64,000 bases of DNA from Porphyra umbilicalis (Eukaryota; Rhodophyta; Bangiophyceae; Bangiales; Bangiaceae): positions 1 to 64,000 of the forward strand of contig KV919075.1 in the NCBI GenBank assembly GCA_002049455.2. Direction: 5' to 3'. Position numbers and translations under genes: made by a program. Shown in pieces: positions 43,791 through 52,540 of the stretch. The notes under the pieces were generated by a model. That model had not been told where the DNA came from and searched no databases. It saw only the letters and a list, made by a program, of their open reading frames with translations. Position 1 is the first letter of the stretch. Each line of letters starts with the position of its first letter.

Positions 43791-45932
43791 AACGACGGCC
43801 GGAGCCAAACCACGGCAACCGCCGCCGCGGCAGCAACCGCCGCCGCCCGCCGCCGTCGTCGCCGCTGCTGCTGCCGCCGCACCTGTGGATGCCGTACAAA
43901 TACCGTCAATGGCCGCGCGAGGCACGCCGGGCACGCAACCACTGCGGCGCGACAAGAAAGCCCTGATGGAGACAACGCGTTACCTTTAAACTCCCGGCCA
44001 CCGACAGGCAGCGGCGACACCGTCGCGCACGACGCAGCACCTACAGAGTCGCACCGTCCAGCCGGGTGCAACACCAGTGTATGTCGCTCGCTCCCCGGTG
44101 CGGGGCTCCGAGGGCAAGGCAGCACGAGCACCGGCGCGTCCGAGACCGCCCTTGCCGGGCGGGTCGACGAGGCCTGGTGCCTGCCCCGTTGGCGGCCGAC
44201 CGCAAAAAAGTCGCGAAGCGGTCCAGGGCCGGCCGCAGCGTTAGGTGTCCCAGCGGACGTCAGGCCACCAACGCCGTCGGCAACACCGGTTGTCCGCGGC
44301 CTCCCAGAGGTGCACAGGGGTCACAGCACCCCCGGGTCGTCGCCACGTCCGACAGGTCTGACAGGCGACCCTGAGTGGTGGAAGCCCCCCCCCCCTCCAG
44401 GCCCACCAGTGGCGCGGTGTTCGTGTCCGTCACCTCCACACCTCTCACCTAGCCGACACCGTGCAAAGGCGGGCAACGATAGGGCGGGACCCACCGCGGA
44501 AAGCCTCCAAAAACAACCGCCGGTCGGCTGCCACCCGTCAAACGCCAAGCCAACAACACGGAAGAGGCACGGGATGGCTGGCGGGGCGGGCCGGTCCGGC
44601 GCCGACCCGCGCACAAACCCTGCCCCCCCTGGTGCGGAGAGAAGCCCCCACCAGGACCGCCAGCGTCGATCCCACCACTAGCTAGACACCCCCCCGGCAC
44701 CGCGTCGGGGCTCTGGTGGCAGGCGGTACGAAACACGCAAATGCACGGTGAGACCGCCGGGCGAAGGCGGGAGGCCGTCGGAGGGCGAGACACCTCCAAA
44801 TGACGATGGGCGGTACGGGGGGGGGGGGGGTGGCGTGGCCAGAGCCGTGGCGGCAAGGGCGCGCCAACAGTGGGGCGGTTGCCTCCACCGGCCCCACCCG
44901 CCAGGGTGGCGCGGAGACTCAACCGCACATCCGCCCCCGACCGTGCGCACGCGCACCTCACAGGGAGAGCTGCAGCGCCGCCGGGCGAGACAACACCGGG
45001 AATGGCAGCGGCACAGCCGGGGCCAGCGATGGGATATCCGCACCACGTGGGATTCTACAGACGATGATGCCTCCCAGCGTGGACCGCCCCCCACTGACAC
45101 GCCCCGAGGGGGACCAGGTGTGCGGAGTCGGTGGGCGCAACACCAACTCCTGCACCACCACCCCCCACCCCGGGAGCGCAGAGTGCAGGGCAAAGGCGGC
45201 GGGCTGGCTTGCCGACACCAACCGCACCTGCCCGTGGCCCGACGACACGCGCGAGGCGAGTGTCTGCGTAGGGCTATCGTCACGAAGGGCCAGTCACCGC
45301 CCTCGGCCAAGTCTGCTATTGATGGTGTGTCCCCGCTCGACGGATCGCCGCTCGCGGGGTGCCCCTCCACCCCCGTCACCCACCACGGCGACACGACTTG
45401 GCCCCAGGCTCCGCGCGCTTGCAAGCGCGAACCGTCCCACACGCCCCCCCTCCCCCCACCCACGTGCGCCTCCCCCGCTCTCCCGTGGACGAGCCCGCGG
45501 CATGCGCCGCGACCAGCGCACCACGAGCAATTGGCCACGGGGCCACAAAACTCAGCCGCGCGCGGCGTGGATGAGGTACACAGTACAGCTCAGATTCGCG
45601 CGGCCGAGCTGTCCCGTCCGTCACGGACGGGCCACGGTGGAGCCCCGGGCCGGGCACGGCCGTGGACGCCGCCACACGGCGCACCCCCCGCCCGAGGGGC
45701 CAGTGTAGGGTGTGGCCCTCTTGGGGCCGGCCTCGGCAAAACGTGAGTGGGCTTGCAACACTCCGCCAAGGCGGGAACGAGCCTCGGAGAGAAGAAACAA
45801 AAAAAGATCCGTTCCACAGAGCCCAGCCGGGGAGCGGACAGCGGACAGCCCCGGCAGAAGCGGCCTGCCAGGCGTGTGACGTCAACGGTTGCGGTTGGAT
45901 TGCGGACGTGCCGGGCCAGGGGGCGATCGTCA
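43791..45932. other. Upstream region of the cyclin gene, left copy
   Basis: Very GC-rich with long chance frames on both strands (for example 44748-45746 plus), no motif and no conserved frame. The part at 44055-45570 differs from its counterpart (61920-63420) by many substitutions while both flanks are nearly identical. Confidence 0.5.
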
Positions 45933-47585
45933 GCTTTGACTAAGTTTCCCAACGGTGCCCAACGGTTCCCCAACGGACTGCCCGTCGGGCCCAACCTCCA
46001 ACTAAACGCGAAACCGTTCGGCTTCGTTGAAGCCCCAACGGAGCCCAACGAACGGCCCTTCCGTTGTGCTTTTCTAGCCCATTGGGGGGAGGGGCTTGCG
46101 ATGGTCCCATGTCGAACACGATAGAGACGCGGCAGAGCCGTGTTAAGGACTCACTTGGTGCATTCAAGTAGATCTGACAGAACCTAAGGACTCCAGGCGA
46201 TTGCAATGAGAGATGGTGGCGATGGTATTTGGCGTGTCCTTCGGGCGCGGGCCCACCCGAAGACACGGCGGGAAGCGTTGCAGCTGGCCCAATAGCCGTT
46301 ACACGGCTCTCTGATGAGCCATGTGTGCAAGCTGCGAAGGGGGAGCTCGCGTGTGCCGAGCTGTTCACGGGACTTCAGGCCACAAGTCGCTGCAGTACAA
46401 CACTGGGGCATGCTGACGGGACAGATGGTGCTCGGATTTCCCTACACGGCGCACTTGGGCTGCCGAGTCAAGTGGAAGGGGCGGCGAACATCGGCATAGT
46501 GCTAGTCCACTGGGTCAAGAAGCACAGTGTCTACAATTTAGCAATAGCAGAGAGCAAGAGACCGACGAAAATCGAACGTCCCACAGATAAAAGACGTTCA
46601 AAAAGTAATTGCTAAGTGCTCAGCAAGTGGGCTGTCCGGCGCGGCAGGGTAAGCCCCAAAGCCCTTGCGCTCTGTCAGCTCCGCGAAGTCGGGCACGACA
46701 TGGATCACCCGCCCGGACGCGGGCTAACGGCACCACCCGTACGGCGCAGTCCGGTTCGTTGTCGCGCTTGCGCCACCGCAAACGCGAGCAGCCACGACGC
46801 ATGAGCGGGCAGCCGGACTCACCAGCTACCTGCTCCATCTCCGCAATGGGCGACCTTGTCGCCCTCTTCCGTCCGGAAGGTAGCCCCGCCTCGCCAACGC
46901 AGTAGTTTGGCGACGCCGCCCTCCGGCTGATACCAAACGAGTCGTACCAGGGCTTGCCACGGCAGTCGGGCGAGGCTCGCAACAGCTGCTGTCGCATGAT
47001 GCCGCAGTGAAACGTGGCATCAATACGCACACATGCCACACTGGCACCGTGTCCGTGCCGTTCTAACATATCAGCATGTCACCAGCCGGTACCGGTCCTG
47101 GCCAGCCTCAAAAAACGCAGCATCACAGCCTGTAGGCGGTCAACACGACGCGACGTAGCTGTAGACAAGACGCACATAACCACGGTATGCTTCCATCCCC
47201 CGAGCACACGCGGCTGTGCACGCAGGACGGGCTGTTGACTGGTTGGCTGCCAGAATAAATCCAATAAAATGAAAACCGATGCTCCACATAACGCAGAATC
47301 ACAGTCCACATCATGAGCACGAGTCGGTAGTTGGAGACGTGCTTCCCGCCGATGGCGTCTGTGTGGCCACGAAGCTCTATCCTTGCACTGATCGCGTCAG
47401 ACTCACGCGCTCGGCTCCCGTTGGGCATTGCCCAACGGTTCCCCAACACTCTTTCAACGAAGGAAAGGGCTCAACGAAGGCCCCCACAGCACCCGAAAAC
47501 GCTCAAATAAAAGCAGACACGTTGGGCCCCAACCTCCAACGGTTCCCCAACGGAAAGAGCATCCGTTGGGCAACTTAGTGAAAGC
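45933..47585. mobile_element. TIR element of the ACTAAGTT family, 1653 bp
   Basis: Inverted ends GCTTTGACTAAGTTTCCCAA (left) and GCTTTCACTAAGTTGCCCAA (right, reverse strand), followed on both sides by subterminal CCCAACGGTTCCCCAACGG-type motifs. No clear target duplication. On the minus strand 46620-47069 reads FHCGIMRQQLLRASPDCRGK then PWYDSFGI, reminiscent of the C-terminal part of some eukaryotic transposases, but too little to name. The left end also occurs at 63797 in the right-hand duplicate. Confidence 0.7.
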
Positions 47586-47831
47586 GGCGATGAGAGTAGG
47601 TGGTTGGATGGCAGTTGCCACGGCGGGAGCGCAGCATCCTGCAATTTACGCGTGCCGGGCGACCAGCCCATCCGTAAAACGGCTGCCGCTGTCACGCCGT
47701 GACAGCTGCCCATTCGGCATGGTCAGACCGGCGATCAGTCATCGCGCAGTGGGCCAAACCCGGGTAACTTACAGATTCGTGTTTTCGTGCTAAATGCGTG
47801 CGCGCACCGGTGTCGCACGCGTGTCGCACGG

Positions 47832-49217
47832 CGCAGTGCACCTGTTGCTGGATCCACCACGAGCCCGGTTCTGGCTCAAATTGCTCGTTCAGAACTTGCA
47901 CGACCCCTCGTAAACGCCTCTGTGGAGCGTTTTTCTCGTGCAAACCATGTTTCACTTGCATACTTTTGCAGTCGAGCATTTTACACCGACTTTTTGGATG
48001 CATTAGAAGCGTCTCTGGAAGCGCCTCCTATGGTGTACAGGGCCATAGCGTGAATGCCCGTATGCAAACGTACGCAGATGCTCAACAAGCGCGTGCGAGC
48101 TCTCCCGTTCTCTCAACGAGGTGTTTCTGCGATTTCTGCACGCTTGCATTAGGACACCCTTGTCGAGGCGCGTGTATTAAGTCGAGCACTGGTGTCGGGG
48201 TGCTGCACGAGTACCGGTTTCTCACACTTAGCTCCCCCTTCTCTGCGACTTGACGGTATTTATTGCCAGCCACCGGAGCGGCAACTGTCCCTCCGTGAAC
48301 GGCGAAAGGGAATGGTCTCGGTATTGTGAACTCACTTCCCACCAAGTTCTGTGACAATTGCCAAAGAACTGTGCATCCCGTGCGGAGAAAGCGGGTTCCG
48401 ACGCCCCCCACCCCGGGGGGTGAGCTGAACTGCATCAGGCTGTATCTAGTCCTTCCTATTTTTGTCGAAAAACCCCGCGGGTGCGGGCATGGCTGAGTAC
48501 TGGCATGACTGAACACTGGACATAGCTGGGAATGTGCACTGGGCGTCGGGTGCGTGGTGAGGGGGGGGCGGGGAGGGCAGCGCAGGAAAGGAGTGAGCCA
48601 GGACTTGCAGCCTCGTTGCGAGGCCACGTCCTATTTCTTCTATTGGTCCGAGAGACGGGTGCTTGCGGGGGGGGGGGGGGTTGGGCAGTGCAGGAAAGGA
48701 GTGAGCCAGGACTGTACCCCTCGCTTGCGAGGCCCACGTCCTATTTCTCTATTGGTACGAGAGAGGGGTGCTTGCTTGCTCCCGCAGGGGCAGGTGGCCG
48801 CGAGAGGGTGTCGGCTGCGGCGGCGGCCAGAGCGGGTAACGCCGGAGAGAGGCGTCAGGCTGCGAAAACTACTCGCTCTCTTCCCACCCACCGCCCCGGA
48901 GTGGGCGCAACCTTCCTCTGCTCGTGGGCTGCACGATGGTGTTCTTCTACGTATTTCTTGCCCTACTCGGCACAGATCCGGTACTGAGCACCGCACCCGT
49001 TTAGTGTATCAAGTCGCACTTGTAAGAACTTGAGCGGACTTCATAGAGCTCTTAATCACGCCCTAATCTCGTCGCCAGCACGCCACAACGAGTTTTTTGG
49101 ACGGGATACGAGCAAACACTCCCAGCGTGCGAGCAGGAGCCCGTTTTCAACGAGCGTTTACGAGCAATTTGAGCCAGAACCGGGCTCGTGGTGGATCCAG
49201 CAACGAGGTGCACTGCG
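47832..49217. mobile_element. TIR element of the CGCAGTG family, 1386 bp
   Basis: TIRs of about 57 bp, near-perfect (CGCAGTGCACCT, GTTGCTGGATCCACCACGAG, CCGGTTCTGGCTCAAATTG), flanked by CGG at 47829-47831 and 49218-49220. Subterminal parts match 37984-39470 in opposite orientation; the middle is different and contains a twofold tandem repeat of about 115 bp (48545-48775). No transposase. Confidence 0.88.
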
Positions 49218-49286
49218 CGGCCTGACATCCGTGCGCGGATGTATGTTTTTCGGCCTATTCTGCAGGCAAGATGTAAATCAGATGTA

Positions 49287-49417
49287 CAGTGCGTTCTCGT
49301 TATAAGAGACAGCTGATTCGGCCCAATATGAAGAAAAAGTGGCCCACACGGACTGGAATGGAAGACTCGCGACCCATATTCTTTTGTAAACGATTCTCTT
49401 GTAACGAGAGCGCACTG
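49287..49417. mobile_element. pogo/Tc1-mariner-type MITE, 131 bp
   Basis: TIRs CAGTGCGTTCTCGTTATAAG and CAGTGCGCTCTCGTTACAAG (reverse strand), both continuing AGA, flanked by TA at 49285-49286 and 49418-49419. CTCGTTATAA-type ends are common in pogo-like elements (family knowledge). Confidence 0.85.
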
Positions 49418-49759
49418 TAGTGTCATGTGGGTTGGTCACGCGGCGCAAGATGTTTCATGCCGAGCACATTCTTATAACGTCCACCCTGATTCACATAAAT
49501 CTGCCAGATTGAAGTTTAAAGTCGCTTGTATCCGATTCGCTGAAGAGATTTGAAGCCTTCGATCTATGCTGCGGCGGCTCGGCTTTCGAGGCTTCCTTTC
49601 AGTCTTGTCGCGTGCGATTGGACCGTGAAGGGCGTTGTCACGATCATAATTAATTATCTGGCAACGTCCCCCACTGCCCCAGCGCCTTTTCTCGGTCAGA
49701 ATCCTGAGACCGTTACCTGTCGGCTCACTCCGTCCTCACATTGTTCCCTGGCCTTTAGG

Positions 49760-50454
49760 ACAGGGTGCTCTCAAAGTGTAGTGATGCACACATATACTTA
49801 GAGAATGGGACTTGATCTCCGTTTCAGAGGTGGCAGTCTGCATTCGTGTCCTCAGGGATCTGAGGGCGTGTCAGCGTTGGAAGGGTCGCGATGACGCTAA
49901 AAAGCGAATAGAGTTACGTGGCTGAGAAGGACTCTCCCGCCACAAGGGCCACAGGGCCCGGACGGCGTCTGCCCCTCTGCCCCCCCCCACCGCCCCGAGT
50001 TGCGCACGGCAACCGCGCGCAGCGACTTCCGAGGTTCGACGCGCCCACGATAACCCGCGGGTGATCGTGCCTGCGCGCCGTCTTCTGTTGCGGCGGTGCG
50101 TCGGCGGTTGCTGACGCCACCTAGCGGCGCGGTTGGATGCGCCCCATCGCGCGGCGATCAGTCCCACCCGCCTGCCCGTGCGCCGTGTCGGCCTCCCTGC
50201 CCGCCGTGCGCAGGTGCGCTGCGCGGCGGAGTGACGCCCCTTCTGTGGGCGTCGCGCGACGCCGGCGGACCGCCGCCGCTGCTGAGGCGGCGGCGGCATC
50301 CCTTTCCCCGCCCCACATTCTCCCCGCCACGGCAGCGTGGCTGTACGTGCCCCCGTGCGCGCTCGCGGCTATGGAGCCGACCGGCATGCCCGGTGTCGAT
50401 GCGTCGCCGAGCGCGCCACCGCCCTGAAAGCCAGGGTATTGCACGCACGTGCCT
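49760..50454 (-). repeat. Dispersed repeat, uninterrupted copy
   Basis: Inverted copy of 34930-36521 without the 885-bp insertion; it preserves TTCGCTTTTTAGCGTCATCG at the insertion point (reverse strand, near 49897). Confidence 0.8.
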
Positions 50455-51120
50455 GGAATCTGATATGGAGCCGAACTGTCCCACACCACCAGGCCCTGCA
50501 CCACCAAATGTGGAACTGCCAGAGGCGGTCCGCTCCAGAAGCCATGGCTTTTGAACAGCATCTGGCGCCTCAATTTGTTACCCAGCGCGCATATGATCTA
50601 CGCCAACTTCGGTTTTGTTTCGCATATTGCTGGTCCCCCAATTTTGTCCTGCCGGCCTGGGACTAGGACTGACTGTTAGTTGGTGATGAAAACATTTCCT
50701 TGAAAGATTAGGAAAAGTCCAACGTTGTTTCAAAGACAAAGTCCACAATTTACATGGCCTGCCGCGTAGTTGTGGTCACAGTTATGGCACATGAGGCGCC
50801 GATCTCATGGCCACATTCGTTCTCCACACCGTCGACGTCGCGACCATCGTCGTCGACGTGTGGTCTGTCACTGTCGCCATCCAGCACCAGGCCTTCAGCA
50901 ACAGGGAACCTGTTTGTCATCAAGGCTGCCGAGCATGGCCGCTGGTCCTTCTGGATCTGGAGCCTCGGCCGGCGCTCATGCCACCGGGGCGCCCCAGACG
51001 TCGAGTACGCTCATAGCATTTGGTTTGCAGTGCGTGCGGTTCGGGGCAGCTCGTAGCGGCTATAACTGTTGAGTTGCGTTCATACAGACCTCGATCAAAT
51101 TTCTAACACCGCTGTTCTGC
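50455..51120. other. Upstream region of the zinc-knuckle gene
   Basis: No gene supported. Short frames near 50754-51072 have no motif. Confidence 0.4.
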
Positions 51121-52251
51121 ATGCCACGAACTGCTCGCTACCGATATTTCCCCCGTATTGGACTTCCAGCATCAGTTCGTGTCAGACGTTGCAGCGCATG
51201 CAGGATGCAGGGTCATATGGTTTCGACCTGCCCACTGGTGCAAGATCCTTGTTATCAGTGTGTCACCCGTTGTGGGCAGACAACGTGCGCGGTGTGCCCT
51301 GTGGCATGCATGACGTGCAAGATCCCAGGCCACACAGAGGACATGCAGTCGTGCGTGATTCCCAAGGGGCGTGAGGCCAAGTTCGTGTGCGAAATGCATG
51401 ATATCGCTGCAATGCACACCCGACTCCAAGTGATCATCGATGCCCGGGAGCTTACGCCTCGCCAATTGAAAGAGAAGCGGGCTTGCGCCAAGCAGTCTCT
51501 GATCGCGACGGCTGGCGATTCTGGGCGGGAGTCGCACGTGGCGTCCCACGTTGCCAGATCAACGATAGTCGACGACGCGGGATTGGGCGGCGCGGCAGCT
51601 CAGCCACGGACCAGAGATGCAGATGCTGCAGTCGCGGCCGCGCTGGACGCCGGTGCGAATCCTGGGGCTGCCCGACTTGCGGGCGCCCTTGCGGCGGATC
51701 GCGTGCGCCACGGTGATCGCGCTGTACCGGAGCCCCCCGTTGTCCCAGCATTTGGCGGGGCTAGCACCGTCGAAGAGGCGCGAGCGGCAGCCCTTGGCAC
51801 CCTTGACCGAACGTTTCGGTCAATGCAGCAGCCGAAGTACACCCCGGCTAAGCGAAAGAGCTTGAGCGACGTTTTGCGGACTGTTGGGGTGCAAGCGAGG
51901 CGCACTGGTGCTAACGTTGAGATCTACGGGTCAGAGAACCCCTACTCTATTCGCTCTGGTGCTCAGCTTCGCACTGCTGGGCTGAAGTTTGCACATATAT
52001 CGGACGTTGAGCTCGCGTCGCAAGTGAGGGACACTCTTAACGCGTTTTTCTGTGCCCCTAACCACTTCTACGGTCAAGCTCTAACCGCCGAGTCGCTCGA
52101 GACCTCTGCTCTTGTGGCCACCCTGATGGAGTGCGCCGACAGCGCCGACCTCAAGACCGTTTCAATCCGAGCGGCGCTGACGCATTTTGTCACCGAGATC
52201 CGCCGCGGGAACGAAGGCCTCCAGACGCTGTTTAATGTACGTTGCCTGTGA
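51121..52251 (+). CDS. Zinc-knuckle protein of unknown family (intact)
   Basis: 376 codons from ATG 51121. A Cys-rich N-terminus begins with a canonical knuckle CX2CX4HX4C (C24, C27, H32, C37; CSACRMQGHMVSTC). Then come paired CxxC at C44/C47 and C56/C59, and a longer knuckle CX2CX4HX6C (C63, C66, H71, C78). Residues 80-125 are charged and probably helical; 140-235 Ala-rich. A C-terminal domain (about 240-371) is conserved with the broken paralogue at 17719-18837: YT-KR, GSENPYSIRSGAQLRTAGLK, HISDVEL, and a final THFVTEIRRGNEGLQTLF. Equal length of the two suggests a complete protein. Knuckles imply RNA or DNA binding (inference). It may be a Gag-like protein of an undescribed element or a host gene family. 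No introns needed; none excluded. Confidence 0.7.
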   Translation: MPRTARYRYFPRIGLPASVRVRRCSACRMQGHMVSTCPLVQDPCYQCVTRCGQTTCAVCPVACMTCKIPGHTEDMQSCVIPKGREAKFVCEMHDIAAMHTRLQVIIDARELTPRQLKEKRACAKQSLIATAGDSGRESHVASHVARSTIVDDAGLGGAAAQPRTRDADAAVAAALDAGANPGAARLAGALAADRVRHGDRAVPEPPVVPAFGGASTVEEARAAALGTLDRTFRSMQQPKYTPAKRKSLSDVLRTVGVQARRTGANVEIYGSENPYSIRSGAQLRTAGLKFAHISDVELASQVRDTLNAFFCAPNHFYGQALTAESLETSALVATLMECADSADLKTVSIRAALTHFVTEIRRGNEGLQTLFNVRCL

Positions 52252-52540
52252 CACCAAAGAGGAGAACGAGTAGTCCAAGACATCCCCCGTGCCTGAAACA
52301 ATACAAACACGCAACGCATACTAACTCTGCCTCTGATACATCAACGACCCATGACGTCTGTGGTGAAGCATCTGGTACACCGCAGTGACGCCCACGTGAC
52401 AGGTGCTCTGCAATGGTCCCCAGCTGGCGTCAATGCCTGAGGGGGGTTCTCTCAAGCAGCCCAACCACTGACGGAACCTATCCTGCATATGCCTCATCTC
52501 AGGAATAAGCTCAAGCGACGGGTACTCGAAACGCAGAAAC
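52252..52540. other. Spacer before the satellite
   Basis: No feature seen. Confidence 0.4.

Larger units (their letters stand above)
37659..46135. repeat. 8.5-kb segmental duplication, left copy
   Basis: Collinear with 55507-64000 in direct orientation, 8477 against 8494 bp. Most differences outside 44055-45570 are single-base changes in homopolymer length. It holds a TIR element, the frameshifted cyclin gene and the left end of another TIR element. Confidence 0.95.

Noticed and set aside
44748..45746. A 332-codon plus-strand frame upstream of the cyclin gene
   Set aside because: Pro/Arg/His-rich composition expected by chance at this GC; the counterpart in the other copy is broken and the frame is not conserved.
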